NCBI GenBank assembly: GCA_049273695.1 | Contig: JBASRE010000057.1 | Span: 1 to 64,000 of the forward strand | Direction of reading: 5' to 3' | DNA length: 64,000 nucleotides | DNA from: UBA11740 sp049273695 | GTDB lineage: Bacteria > Acidobacteriota > Blastocatellia > Pyrinomonadales > Pyrinomonadaceae | Shown here: positions 42,091 to 53,198 of the stretch, piece after piece | Layout: every line of letters starts with the position of its first letter | Position numbering within the stretch: the stretch's first letter is position 1 | Translations under genes and position numbers: made by a program | The notes under the pieces: model-generated | What the model was told of the DNA's origin: nothing | The model's input: only the letters and a program-made list of their open reading frames with translations | Databases searched by the model: none

Positions 42091-42960
42091 TTAACGTGTT
42101 AAGAAAACGGCACTGCCAAAAGTTATGAATAGGATCACGCTCACAAAAGCATTCGTCGTAAAAAACGCCGCATTCAATCGGCTCAAATCATCGGCACGCA
42201 CCAGAGTGTGCTGATAGATTAGCAATGCACCGGTCGCGATGACTCCTAACAAAGCGATTGCGCCCAGGTTCGTCAGAAAGTATAACGCAACGAGCGCCGC
42301 GAATGCTCCCGCGTGCAGCGTTCGCGAAATCCACAGGGATTGAGCAATGCCAAAACGGGCCGGAATCGAGTAAAGACCTTCACGCCGATCGAATTCAAAG
42401 TCCTGGCATGCGTAGAGCACGTCAAAGCCGGCGGTCCAAAGCATCACGACCAGCGATAGCAGGAGCGGAATGGGACTCTCGATCGCACCGCGCACTGCGA
42501 TCCAGGCGCCGGTCGGCGCAATCGCCAGGCACCACCCAAGGACGAGGTGAGAAAGCAACGTCAAACGCTTGGTGTAGGAATAAAGCACGATGCTGGCGAG
42601 GGCGACTGGCGATAGCAGCAACGTAAGTCGATTAAGCATCGCCGCCGCCATGAAGAAGATCGCAGCGCTGATGATGGTGAATCCCCAAACGAAGCCGGTT
42701 GACAGTATTCCCGCGGGAATCGCGCGCATCTTCGTGCGCGGATTGCGCGCATCGTAATCCTTGTCGGCGATCCGGTTGAACGCCATCGCGGTCGAGCGCG
42801 CCCCGACCATAGCGACGATAATCCAAACAATCTGCGAGGCTGATGGAATCCCACCTGCGGCGAGCACCGCACCCAGAAAAGCAAACGGCAGGGCAAAGAG
42901 GGTGTGCTCGATCTTGATCATCTCGAGCGTGGTGCGGATGTTTTGAGTTAACGCCGGCAT
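42091..42960 (-). CDS. mqnP: UbiA-type polyprenyltransferase
   Basis: A 289-residue integral membrane prenyltransferase of the UbiA family with about eight helices. The two aspartate-rich motifs are recognisable: NRIADKDYDARNPRTKMR (first) and DVLYACQDFEFDRREG (second). It attaches a polyprenyl chain to the aromatic head group; placed with mqnE, mqnD and ubiX, its substrate is probably a naphthoate of the futalosine route. The ATG at 42960 is four bases before the end of the small membrane gene. Confidence 0.9.
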   Translation of the reverse strand: MPALTQNIRTTLEMIKIEHTLFALPFAFLGAVLAAGGIPSASQIVWIIVAMVGARSTAMAFNRIADKDYDARNPRTKMRAIPAGILSTGFVWGFTIISAAIFFMAAAMLNRLTLLLSPVALASIVLYSYTKRLTLLSHLVLGWCLAIAPTGAWIAVRGAIESPIPLLLSLVVMLWTAGFDVLYACQDFEFDRREGLYSIPARFGIAQSLWISRTLHAGAFAALVALYFLTNLGAIALLGVIATGALLIYQHTLVRADDLSRLNAAFFTTNAFVSVILFITFGSAVFLTR

Positions 42961-42966
42961 CAAGTG

Positions 42967-43224
42967 CTACTGACGACTTTCCAGTAGTTGTACTTTGGCG
43001 CGCAGTTCATCGTTTTGTTTGACGAGAGATGCCATTGTCGCCCACACACAAATGAGAGTGACCCACTCCATCAGTTTTACTTCGCTTATCGAACTCCAAA
43101 TCGCCCAGAGCACATTCTCGCCGTCAATAATGCGCATTAATGTGGCGAGTGAGAACCATGCTAGCAGGAAGGATCCGATGATCAAGTGGACTCTGAAGCG
43201 TGCGAGTTGATTGAGGTTGAGCAT
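42967..43224 (-). CDS. Small two-helix membrane protein in the menaquinone operon
   Basis: An 85-residue protein from the ATG at 43224, two bases after the ubiX stop. Two hydrophobic stretches (about 12-31 and 52-66) are followed by a short coiled tail, NDELRAKVQLLESRQ. No family was recognised. The tight spacing (3 and 6 bases) to ubiX and the prenyltransferase gene points to translation from the same mRNA and to a role as an accessory or anchor of the membrane-bound steps. Confidence 0.7.
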   Translation of the reverse strand: MLNLNQLARFRVHLIIGSFLLAWFSLATLMRIIDGENVLWAIWSSISEVKLMEWVTLICVWATMASLVKQNDELRAKVQLLESRQ

Positions 43225-43226
43225 GA

Positions 43227-43829
43227 CTATTCTCCTTTCCAACGAGTGGTGGTTGAGTGTGGAATGTTGAACTGATCGAGAATGCGGAAGCATAAGTGAT
43301 CGACCAGCGCTTCGATCGTTTTTGGCCGATGATAAAACCCCGGGCTCGCTGCCAGCATTGTAGCTCCAGCACGCGAAAGTTTCAGCATGTTCTCGAGATG
43401 AATCGCATTGTAGGGCGTCTCGCGCGGGACAATCACCAGTTTGCGTCCTTCTTTCAACGTCACGTCGGCGGCTCGATGAATGAGATTTGTCCCCGCACCC
43501 GAAGCAATTGCCCCCAACGTACCCATCGAGCACGGCACAATGATCATTCCGGCCTGTGGATGTGATCCTGAAGATGGCGTGGCCGCCATGTTGTCCAGAC
43601 GATGCAAGCGAACCATCTTCGAATCGGGCGCCAAGCCGATCCACTCGTTGATCGTTTTCTCGTCAGCCGAACGCAGATCGAATCCGAGTTCGACCATGGC
43701 AACCGTCTTGGCTGAATCTGAAAGAACCAGGTTGATGCGTTCGACGGTGCCGCTCGCGGCCAGATGCACGAGAGTTCTGTGCGCGTAGATCGCTCCGGAG
43801 GCGCCGGTGATGCCAACGGTAAGTTCCAT
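43227..43829 (-). CDS. ubiX: Flavin prenyltransferase
   Basis: A 200-residue UbiX. It makes prenylated FMN from FMN and dimethylallyl phosphate for a UbiD-type decarboxylase, needed late in the futalosine menaquinone route. Motifs: VGITGASGAIYAHR at the phosphate-binding start, IIVPCSMGTLGAIASG, and the loop KLVIVPRETPYNAIHLENML. The ATG at 43829 is chosen because upstream sequence consists of repeats R2 and R6. It starts a minus-strand operon divergent from tilS. Confidence 0.93.
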   Translation of the reverse strand: MELTVGITGASGAIYAHRTLVHLAASGTVERINLVLSDSAKTVAMVELGFDLRSADEKTINEWIGLAPDSKMVRLHRLDNMAATPSSGSHPQAGMIIVPCSMGTLGAIASGAGTNLIHRAADVTLKEGRKLVIVPRETPYNAIHLENMLKLSRAGATMLAASPGFYHRPKTIEALVDHLCFRILDQFNIPHSTTTRWKGE

Positions 43830-43895
43830 CGGGGAAGCGATCTTACGTTTGCTCGGAAGCGTTAGCAAGGAGGTCAGCCTTGAGCCAACGACGCC

Positions 43896-44017
43896 GGTAC
43901 GCACGCCTCTGGCGTGCTTGCGTTCAGTCAGCATGCCGGAGGCATGCGTACCGAAACCGCGGCTGAAGGCCCTACAGACCGCTCGATCATTTACCCCTCT
44001 CCGCTTGCGGAGAGGGG
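43896..44017. repeat. Palindromic repeats R2 and R6 between ubiX and tilS
   Basis: R2: GGTACGCACGCCTCTGGCGT...GCATGCCGGAGGCATGCGTACC (43896-43952). R6 inner hairpin: CCCCTCTCCGCTTGCGGAGA GGGG (43994-44017). Both lie in the divergent region, so promoters for both sides must lie beside or within them. Confidence 0.8.
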
Positions 44018-44115
44018 AGGAAAGATTGCTCGCTCGTCGCAGTATCCGACTCACCAGAAACCGAAGTTCCTCGGAGCCTATTCCGCCGCTCAAGAGGAAC
44101 TTAAAGAATTTTTCG

Positions 44116-45222
44116 ATGCTAAGATTCCCTCTAGTGAAACGGCAGCCTAAAAGGTCTGGTACGGCCTGCGTTCAGCTTCGCAAGCAGCCGATCAGCAAGT
44201 TCGCACGCGCTCTTCTGCGACAGTGGCGAAGTCTGAAGCTGCCGCTTTCAGACGCGGTCGTTGTCGTGGGAGTTTCCGGGGGCGCTGATTCGGTCGCGCT
44301 GCTTCTGGCGCTCGATGAACTAATCAAGGCAAACAAGCTGAACATCCGGATCGTAGTTGCGCATCTCGATCATCGACTGCGTAGGGAAAGCGGTGACGAC
44401 GCTCGCTGGGTGAAAGAGCTGGCGACCCGCATGGGTCACGAAGCCGCAATTAAGCGAGTGCCCGTAAAGAGTCTCGCGCGGCGCAGCAGCGACAATCTCG
44501 AACAAGCGGCGCGCCTCGCCCGGTACAAATGGTTTGCCGAAGTGGCGCAAAAGCGTCGCGCCAATCTCGTCTTGACGGCGCACACGATGGACGATCAGGC
44601 AGAAACGGTGCTGTTGAATTTGCTGCGCGGGAGCGGAACTGATGGCATGAGCGCAATGGAGCCTGTGCGCCCGCTGAACACTGCGGGCAAAACGATGCTG
44701 GCGCGGCCATTGCTCGCCTGGGCCGGTCGTCGCGATACGGAAGGATTCTGCCGCGCTCGCGGCATCGACTTTCGCCACGACGAAATGAACGAAGACGAGG
44801 CATTCGCGCGAGTCCGCGTGCGGCGGCAGCTTCTGCCAATGATGCGGAGTTTCAACCCGCGAATCTCTGAAGCGTTGGCGCGAACCGCCGACCTGCTGCG
44901 AGACGACGGCCGTGCGCTGGATAGCGCAGCCCAACGATTGTTAGAGCTTTCGACGGACAACAGTGGGAAGCGGCATCGACTGCGGACGGATTTACTGGCG
45001 GACGCTCCTCCCGCGTTGCGGCGTCGCGCTTTGCGACTTTGGTTGGAACAGCGTCGTGGAAACTTGCGCCGACTGGAAATGGTTCATATTCGCGCCGTCG
45101 AGACTCTGGTGACTCAGAGCCGCGGCGGACGCACGATCGAACTGCCGGGCGGAGCGACGGTCTCGGGCAAAAGTGGCTTACTTACTTTCAACGCGAAAAC
45201 ATCCACGGACACTAAAGCGTAA
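44116..45222 (+). CDS. tilS: tRNA(Ile)-lysidine synthase
   Basis: A 368-residue TilS. It puts lysine on the wobble cytidine of tRNA(Ile) with CAU anticodon. The PP-loop SGGADSVAL lies at residues 54-62, followed by VVAHLDHRLR, AHTMDDQAETVLLNLLRGSG and the typical R-Q-L-L segment RVRRQLLPMM; a C-terminal helical and substrate-binding part ends with ELPGGATVSGKSGLL. The start at 44116 is an estimate: the region upstream is a long open frame made of repeats. Confidence 0.92.
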   Translation: MLRFPLVKRQPKRSGTACVQLRKQPISKFARALLRQWRSLKLPLSDAVVVVGVSGGADSVALLLALDELIKANKLNIRIVVAHLDHRLRRESGDDARWVKELATRMGHEAAIKRVPVKSLARRSSDNLEQAARLARYKWFAEVAQKRRANLVLTAHTMDDQAETVLLNLLRGSGTDGMSAMEPVRPLNTAGKTMLARPLLAWAGRRDTEGFCRARGIDFRHDEMNEDEAFARVRVRRQLLPMMRSFNPRISEALARTADLLRDDGRALDSAAQRLLELSTDNSGKRHRLRTDLLADAPPALRRRALRLWLEQRRGNLRRLEMVHIRAVETLVTQSRGGRTIELPGGATVSGKSGLLTFNAKTSTDTKA

Positions 45223-45329
45223 CAACAGTGGGCTATTCGGGACACCGGAGGGGAACAAATTCGCATCCTAGAACTCTTAAATTCGGGAAATCTCTTCGGA
45301 AGCGACTTTTATAGGTAACTTACGGTATC

Positions 45330-47297
<1,968 letters not shown>

Positions 47298-47345
47298 CTC
47301 CTGTCAGTACCACCTGCTGCCGCTCCTCTCCCTTTGGCGCCTTCT

Positions 47346-47366
47346 CCCTCTCCGCATGGGAGAGGG
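47346..47366. repeat. R6-type hairpin downstream of ftsH
   Basis: CCCTCTCCGCATGGGAGAGG G forms a short stem within a CT-rich repeat (CTCTCCCTTTGGCGCCTTCT) related to the inner parts at 23400 and 43994. Confidence 0.5.
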
Positions 47367-47442
47367 CTGGGGTGAGGGAGCGAAGCTTTAGGTTGGGTGA
47401 GGGTGCGTAGCATAGCGCGGGTGGGTTTAAGACTCAGCGCGA

Positions 47443-47474
47443 AAGGCGAGGGCCACGGTCCTCGCCTTTTTTGC
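47443..47474 (+). terminator. Rho-independent terminator after ftsH
   Basis: A perfect stem AAAGGCGAGG / CCTCGCCTTT with the loop GCCACGGT is followed by a run of T (CCTTTTTTGC). It lies 146 bases after the ftsH stop and before the next gene. Confidence 0.88.
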
Positions 47475-47575
47475 ATCTACCTAGTCGAATTCGAAACTCC
47501 CCTCAGAGCCGATGCGTTAAAGAGGACGAGCAGGGTTGGCTTTTCTCTTTATTACCAGAATTACTCGGGGCTTTT

Positions 47576-48748
47576 ATGAAAACAAAACGGTTCGCTGTCC
47601 TTCCCGCGATTCTGATCGTGTTTTGCCTTTCCGCGACCCGCGTCTTCGCCTGCACGACCTTCTGCCTCAAGAACAAGGGTGAGATTCTGTTCGGAAAGAA
47701 CTATGACTGGATGGTTGGCGACGGCCTGGTTTTCGTAAACAAGCGCGGTGTTTCAAAGAGCGCCAGCCTCGAGGGTACTAATCCGGCGCGGTGGGTTTCC
47801 GAATACGGCAGCGTCACTTTCAATCAGTATGGTCGTGAAAACCCTTCGGGTGGATTGAACGAGGCAGGGTTGGTTATTGAGCTGATGTGGCTCGACGAAA
47901 CGCAGTATCCGGCGGAAGACTCGCGCCCGGCTCTTGACGTGCTTGAGTGGATTCAATATCAGCTCGACACCTCGGCCACGGTTGCCGACGTCATCGAAAA
48001 CTCAGAAAAGGTAAGAATCAGTTCGTTGGTTCGGTTGCACTACCTGGTAAATGACAAGGCGGGTAACTCCGCGACGATCGAATTTCTAAACGGCAAGATG
48101 GTGACACATCACGGGGAGGCTCTTCCGTTTTCGACATTGACCAATGACACTTACGAGAAGTCGCTGAAGTATTCGAAGACGACCGCACTTGAAAGAGCGC
48201 ACGGCAATGGTTCGCTCGAGCGTTTTGCGAGGGCCGCGAAGAAGAGCGGCGAATTTGGCAAGTCCGAACGTGCAGAAGCAGAAGCAGTTAACTACGCCTT
48301 TGAGATTCTGAGAGACGTGGCGCAGGCACGTTATACGCAGTGGAGCATCGTCTACGACCAGAAGCGCCACAAAATCCACTTCCGGACGCTGCAAGCTCCG
48401 CAGATCAAGACGATTGATGCGAAGGCTTTCGATTACTCCTGCGGCTCCACCGTGAAGATTCTCGACATGAACGCCAAGACGGCGGGCGACGTGACGGCGA
48501 AGTTTACAGATTACACACGGAAGGTGAACCGTGAGCTAATTGAACGATCATTTAACGGGACGGACTTTCTGCGTTACCTGCCGAGTGTGGTTAGGGATCA
48601 GCTTGCGTCATATCCCGAGGAATTTGTGTGCGCCGCAGCACAAAGCAAGCCGACAACACAAACCAAGCTGACAACTTCCGCCGCCGCCTCTGCGTGGTGG
48701 CCGACGGCGTTCCCTATCGCGGAGATCATCATAATGTTCCTCGCTTGA
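47576..48748 (+). CDS. Exported Ntn hydrolase, linear amide C-N hydrolase family
   Basis: A 390-residue exported enzyme of the choloylglycine hydrolase/penicillin V acylase family. A signal peptide ends at VFA, and Cys26 (FACTTFCLK) becomes the N-terminal nucleophile of the mature protein. Conserved neighbours follow: LFGKNYDWMVGDGLVFVNKRG and the NPSGGLNEAGLVIELMWLDE segment. It would cleave an amide bond; bile-salt-like compounds are unlikely in this setting, so acyl-homoserine lactones, N-acyl amino acids or penicillins are possible. Start ATG at 47576 follows GGGGC weakly; the longer frame from 47471 lacks a signal peptide. Confidence 0.88.
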   Translation: MKTKRFAVLPAILIVFCLSATRVFACTTFCLKNKGEILFGKNYDWMVGDGLVFVNKRGVSKSASLEGTNPARWVSEYGSVTFNQYGRENPSGGLNEAGLVIELMWLDETQYPAEDSRPALDVLEWIQYQLDTSATVADVIENSEKVRISSLVRLHYLVNDKAGNSATIEFLNGKMVTHHGEALPFSTLTNDTYEKSLKYSKTTALERAHGNGSLERFARAAKKSGEFGKSERAEAEAVNYAFEILRDVAQARYTQWSIVYDQKRHKIHFRTLQAPQIKTIDAKAFDYSCGSTVKILDMNAKTAGDVTAKFTDYTRKVNRELIERSFNGTDFLRYLPSVVRDQLASYPEEFVCAAAQSKPTTQTKLTTSAAASAWWPTAFPIAEIIIMFLA

Positions 48749-48853
48749 TTGCGGCGACGCGGTCGCACGGCCGCCGGGAACTCCTAAACCTTACCAACTA
48801 GTTGCCCGTCACTCTTTACTTTCAAGCTAATCCTTTTTACTTTTGCCTTCCAA

Positions 48854-50065
48854 ATGGAAACCGCGGACGTCGTTATCATCGGGAGCGGCATTGTCGGATC
48901 GAGTGTCGCTTATCATCTCGCGCAGTCCGGCTGCACAAATGTGCTCGTGCTTGAGCGTGAAGCGCATCAGGGCAAGGGCTCGACCGGCAAAAGCATGGGC
49001 GGCGTGCGCGCGCAGTTCGCGACTCCCGTAAACATTCAAATGTCGAAGTATTCGATCGACTTCTTCGCGAGGTTTGATGAAGTTGTCGGTCATCCCGCAG
49101 ATTATCGCGCGCACGGCTACCTGTTCTGCGCGACCAACGAGAATCATCTTGCGTGCTTGAAAGCGAATCGCGAGCGGCAGAACGCGTTGGGCGTCACGAA
49201 TGTTGAATGGCTCACCCCTGAAGATATCGCGAAGATGGTGCCGCAACTGCGGGTGGATGACATTCTCGCCGGCACGTTTTGTCCCACGGATGGCTTTGTC
49301 GATCCGCACAGCGTGATGATGGGATTTATGCTGAGCGCGAGAGAAAAAGGTGTGCGCCTCTGGCTGGATACGGCAGTGACCGGAATCGATGTGGAGTGCG
49401 CTGACTCGTCAGCGCTTTCAAAAGCGGCGACGAGTCGCCGCACTCCCAAAGGAAGCCGCATCACCGGCGTGCAAACGTCCCGCGGATTCGTTTCAACTCG
49501 CATCGTTGTTAACGCCGCCGGGCCCTGGGCCGCCCACGTCGCAGAGATGGCCGGCGCGGAATTGCCCGTCGAACCGTTACGTCGCCAACTCGTGCCCACT
49601 GAACCTTTCGATCATCTGCCGAAACGTTTTCCGATGGTGATTGACATGTCCACCGGCTTTCACTTTCGTCGCGAAGGGAAGGGAATTCTACTGGCTTGGA
49701 ATGATCCCGAAGAGACGCCTGGGTTCAAAACAGATTTCGATGGGACCTTCGTAGAGAAGATTCTGACGCACGCCGCTTCACGCGTGCCTGTCCTGTCGGA
49801 AGCCGAAGTGAATCCGCGGCGCGCATGGGTCGGGCTCTACGAAATGACGCCCGATCACCACGCGATTATCGGGCCGGCGCCGAACGTGGAGGGACTCTAC
49901 TTCGTAAACGGCTTCAGCGGCCACGGCGTCATGCATTCCCCGGCGTCGGGACGCGTTACGGCAGATCTAATTCTCCACGGGCGTTCGGATTTGATCGATG
50001 CCAGGCAATTAGGCGTCGAGCGATTCACATCGGGCAAACTGTTGGAAGAAACTGAAGTGCTGTAA
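48854..50065 (+). CDS. FAD-dependent amine/amino-acid oxidoreductase
   Basis: A 403-residue flavoprotein of the DAO/sarcosine oxidase-like family. The dinucleotide fold reads DVVIIGSGIVGSSVAYHLAQSG (GxGxxG at 10-15), then GKGSTGKSMGGVRAQF, an Ala-Gly-Pro-Trp segment (NAAGPWAAHVAEM), and a C-terminal FAD strand GLYFVNGFSGHGVMHSPASG. It resembles the sarcosine dehydrogenase and proline-dehydrogenase beta-subunit-like enzymes. The donor amine is unknown. It is convergent with the next gene; neighbours give no pathway. Confidence 0.9.
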   Translation: METADVVIIGSGIVGSSVAYHLAQSGCTNVLVLEREAHQGKGSTGKSMGGVRAQFATPVNIQMSKYSIDFFARFDEVVGHPADYRAHGYLFCATNENHLACLKANRERQNALGVTNVEWLTPEDIAKMVPQLRVDDILAGTFCPTDGFVDPHSVMMGFMLSAREKGVRLWLDTAVTGIDVECADSSALSKAATSRRTPKGSRITGVQTSRGFVSTRIVVNAAGPWAAHVAEMAGAELPVEPLRRQLVPTEPFDHLPKRFPMVIDMSTGFHFRREGKGILLAWNDPEETPGFKTDFDGTFVEKILTHAASRVPVLSEAEVNPRRAWVGLYEMTPDHHAIIGPAPNVEGLYFVNGFSGHGVMHSPASGRVTADLILHGRSDLIDARQLGVERFTSGKLLEETEVL

Positions 50066-50090
50066 CGTGCGATGCGAACTCTTCAGTGGC

Positions 50091-51137
50091 CTAATGGCGA
50101 GGGTTTGTTCTCAGCAGTGGCGCTACTTTCGGAAAGCTCAGTCTGGTACCTCGCCATGAGTATTCACGCAGGCCATCTATCGCTGTCCATGTTGGATGAT
50201 AGCGATTATAGATATCATCGGCTTCCATATCGCCCCAGCTACCATCAGCATTCTGTGTCGCGAGCAGGTATTTCATCCCCTTTACGATGAGGCGATTGCT
50301 CTCGCTTAAACCAAACGACTTTAGCGTGTCCAGAAACTCGCCCATCGTCTCTGGATCCTCCCAGGCGATCGCCTGCGTGAGGTTCTGTTTCAGAAATGCA
50401 TATTCAGCGGCCAGCCATCGTGGTGACAGCTTATAGCAACTGTAACTGTTGAGCGTGTAGACCACATGAGTGACGGCGTACGTGGCGTCATAGACAGTCC
50501 AGGCATCTTCGCCAACTAACTTGGGGTAGGGACGCATGACGTTCAGCCACTTGATTACTTCCGCGTAGGAAGTCCCCAATCTGACGCCGTGCTGTTCACC
50601 CATGTAGCTGCCGATTAGGGCATCCTGCCAGAGCGCGTATCGCGTGGTCATCGTGAGCCGCTTCCGGCACTTAACGCATCTCTTGCGGCCGCGTTCATTC
50701 AACGTCTCGCAGGCGCATTCCTCCGGCACGTCGCTGGGAGGCGGCTCGGTAGCGGGATCAAAGCCAAAGTAGTCGCGCGCCGTAAATTTGGCGGCGGCCT
50801 GGCGAAGTTGTTCTTTGAAGCGCTTGTCGCGCCCGCCCAGGCTGTCCGCGGCGTAGTTGCCGTAGACGAGCTGCAACACTTCGTTGGCATCAGCGTCCGG
50901 CCTTACTTTGGAGTTTTGTCGGCGCCACTGCCGGGCGCGCTCACGGCCCATCTCAGTTGCGGTCCGGCGAAGCTTTCGGTCTTTCGAGGTCGAGGCGACG
51001 CAATGAAAACAGCCGAGGTAATCAAATCCGTAATCCGCGAAATTCTCGGCATCGCAGGCTGTTTCGTAGATGAAGGCAAGGCCGCGGTCAATGGCGCGGC
51101 GGCGCTGGGTGAGCTGTTCGTCGCGTAGTCTTGGCAA
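50091..51137 (-). CDS. Protein with zinc ribbon and terpenoid-cyclase-like helical repeat
   Basis: A 348-residue protein that begins at a TTG (51137), so its start is uncertain. A C-terminal part reads MKYLLATQNADGSWGDME and YHPTWTAIDGLREY, the QW-type repeat of alpha/alpha-barrel proteins such as prenyltransferase and squalene-cyclase-like folds. The middle contains CACETLNERGRKRCVKCRKR, a likely zinc ribbon. No DxDD motif of a cyclase was seen. Function is unknown. The combination of a zinc site and a QW barrel is unusual. Confidence 0.6.
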   Translation of the reverse strand: MPRLRDEQLTQRRRAIDRGLAFIYETACDAENFADYGFDYLGCFHCVASTSKDRKLRRTATEMGRERARQWRRQNSKVRPDADANEVLQLVYGNYAADSLGGRDKRFKEQLRQAAAKFTARDYFGFDPATEPPPSDVPEECACETLNERGRKRCVKCRKRLTMTTRYALWQDALIGSYMGEQHGVRLGTSYAEVIKWLNVMRPYPKLVGEDAWTVYDATYAVTHVVYTLNSYSCYKLSPRWLAAEYAFLKQNLTQAIAWEDPETMGEFLDTLKSFGLSESNRLIVKGMKYLLATQNADGSWGDMEADDIYNRYHPTWTAIDGLREYSWRGTRLSFPKVAPLLRTNPRH

Positions 51138-51231
51138 GGTTTAACGCGCCAGGATCGGCTATAACGCCTGAATTGCCGAGCCGTTTCGCGGCGTGGGAAC
51201 TCGCGCTTTTAGCTTCAGACGAGAAAGTGAG

Positions 51232-51837
51232 CTATTTCTTCGAATCACCGTACAGCAACATCTGCGGCAGATCTTCCAGCTTGGCTTTCCCTTTTTCAAA
51301 AGTAATCTGCCAAACGCGATCAAAGACCTTTCCGTCCCACTTCGGCGGTTTGGGAATACCTAGAGCCTTGGCGATAGCGGGAATTTTGCCGTGATGCCAG
51401 CAGACCAGGACGACCTCTCCGGCGAATGCAGGTTCGTTAAGAATCGCCTTGACCATCTTTTCAATGTCCCCTTCCTTGTCCGCAAATCTGTCAATGAGGG
51501 GCAGGTTCAAAGCGATGGCCGTGGGCGTGACTGTTTCAATGGGACGCTGGCTGTGCTTCGACCGCGCCGTGGCAAAAATTGATTGAGGTGTGGAAAACCT
51601 CGGACGCGTGCCTTTGATAGGAACCGTCTCATAAGTGCCGGCAAACTGGTGCGGATCAAGATCAAGGACAAGGTCGCACGCTAACTGCGATTGTCCCGGT
51701 GCGAATAGTGACGGTAAAGCGGCCGCGCGGGCTGAACCTCTGATCGACAGGTTGTTTCCGCCGTCGTCATCCTTCTTCGGCTCGCCAACCTTTTCACCGT
51801 GACGAATAATTAGAACTTGTTTAGGGCCTTTGCTCAT
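51232..51837 (-). CDS. Histidine phosphatase family protein
   Basis: A 201-residue protein from the ATG at 51837, which has an excellent ribosome site (AGAAGGAGC). The phosphatase signature RHG (residues 12-14, LIIRHGEK) and a second histidine in VVLVCWHHGKIPAIAKAL are present, so a phosphohistidine mechanism is likely. It is a short, divergent member; the substrate is unknown. GGNNLSIRGSARAAALPSLF follows the standard position where RHG enzymes align ('LT..G...A..L'). Confidence 0.82.
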   Translation of the reverse strand: MSKGPKQVLIIRHGEKVGEPKKDDDGGNNLSIRGSARAAALPSLFAPGQSQLACDLVLDLDPHQFAGTYETVPIKGTRPRFSTPQSIFATARSKHSQRPIETVTPTAIALNLPLIDRFADKEGDIEKMVKAILNEPAFAGEVVLVCWHHGKIPAIAKALGIPKPPKWDGKVFDRVWQITFEKGKAKLEDLPQMLLYGDSKK

Positions 51838-51965
51838 AGCTCCTTCTTTCTCGCTTGATGGAATCTGCGTGATCGTCTGGGGTGTCACTAATCTTGTGTC
51901 GCCCAGTCGTCGAATATGCCCGCGCTCTAGTGCAACATCTTTGAGCCCTTACGGTCGGAGTTTAG

Positions 51966-53198
51966 TTATGTCTTCTCCGGGAACTTAAACCCGATATAAG
52001 TCCCGGAGCTGAGCCCCATCAGACCCAACAAAGTGGCGCTGAATTCGGGCATCGTCAAATTGTTGTAAACGGACGAGACGAAAATTATGCCGAGGACAAT
52101 CGTCCACGCGAAAATTTGAAATCGATGGAAGCTGTAGCCGCTGGCGTCCCGGAGGATGTCTTTAATAAAGCCCTTGCTGACGGCCGCGTCGGCTGATGCT
52201 GCCAGCTGTTCCATCTGTGGATTGATCAGCGCCAACCGCGCGCGGCGGTCCTGCACCTGCTTGTTCAAACTGTCTCGATTGGTGGTGTCTTCCGGCGATA
52301 AAGTGGGCTTCGCGTTGAGTGCATCTATCTGGGTCTGGAGCTCCGGAATTGTTTGCTCCAACGATTGCTTTTCGGCGGATAGACTCTGCAACTGACCTGC
52401 GTTAGCGCTCAACTTGCCTGAATCGATCATCACTTCGCTCAACGCGGTTCCCGCGCTAATACCCATCAGCGCGAGCAGCGAAGCGGTTATCGTGTCGAGG
52501 GCGCCGGTGATCAGCCAGATCGTCATGTAAGACGCGTGGATCAGAAAAAACCAAAATGCCATCTGAGTACGGCCGAGGTTATATGGCCTCAGCTTTCCCG
52601 GAACCGGGCACTCGCTGCCGTCGCGAATCAGATTCGTCTTGCGCGCCAGCCAAATCAGCAGGATGAACGTCAGCAGGACAACGACAAGGGCTATCAACCC
52701 ATACGTCGGTGAAATTACTGTCAAAAGGACGGGACGGGTCTGATCAATAGCGGAATCAAAAGGTGACTTGTCTTCGAAACCGACACTGAACGCTACGGGT
52801 TTTCGCGCTACGTGTGGCTCGCCCAGCAAATCGATCCACATTTGCTTGTTGTCCGGAGTAATTTCCAGATGAAACTGCAAATGATTCTTGCTGGGGTGGA
52901 TCTCTTGAGGATAATTTCCGCGTATCGCCAGGCCGTTAATATAGGGAACTAACTTAGTCGGATCGTTCACCTCTGCCCAGTCATTCAACCGTTCCAACTG
53001 AACCTTAATGAGATCGTCCAATTGGAGGTTTCCTTCGACGGCCACAACTTTGGGCTCAGGAACCGGAGTCGGAGAAACGGACGGTTGTGGAGAAGGTAGC
53101 GGACTAGGTGCCGGCGTCTGGGCGGTTAGTAACGCGCGACCTCCCAGAACCAGAAGCACTAGAATCAGAAGCACGAGTCGGGAATGCCGGTTTGCCAT
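51966..53198 (-). CDS. Exported or membrane protein with a coiled coil, function unknown
   Basis: A 410-residue protein. A signal peptide (RLVLLILVLLVLGGRALLTAQ) is followed by a Pro-rich spacer, a soluble domain of about 110 residues, a helix (about 166-186), two to three more helices (about 214-250), a coiled coil (about 262-345, EKQSLEQTIPELQTQIDALN) and two C-terminal helices with SATLLGLMGLSSGTYIGFKF. The pattern GLMGLSSGT...G and GISAGTALSEV recur, suggesting two related helix-pair units. No family was recognised. It may form a membrane channel or sensor. Confidence 0.65.
   Translation of the reverse strand: MANRHSRLVLLILVLLVLGGRALLTAQTPAPSPLPSPQPSVSPTPVPEPKVVAVEGNLQLDDLIKVQLERLNDWAEVNDPTKLVPYINGLAIRGNYPQEIHPSKNHLQFHLEITPDNKQMWIDLLGEPHVARKPVAFSVGFEDKSPFDSAIDQTRPVLLTVISPTYGLIALVVVLLTFILLIWLARKTNLIRDGSECPVPGKLRPYNLGRTQMAFWFFLIHASYMTIWLITGALDTITASLLALMGISAGTALSEVMIDSGKLSANAGQLQSLSAEKQSLEQTIPELQTQIDALNAKPTLSPEDTTNRDSLNKQVQDRRARLALINPQMEQLAASADAAVSKGFIKDILRDASGYSFHRFQIFAWTIVLGIIFVSSVYNNLTMPEFSATLLGLMGLSSGTYIGFKFPEKT

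Noticed and set aside
43807..44115. N-terminal extension of tilS by about 100 residues
   Set aside because: The added sequence is the R2 and R6 repeats plus antisense ubiX; the PP-loop protein begins near 44116.
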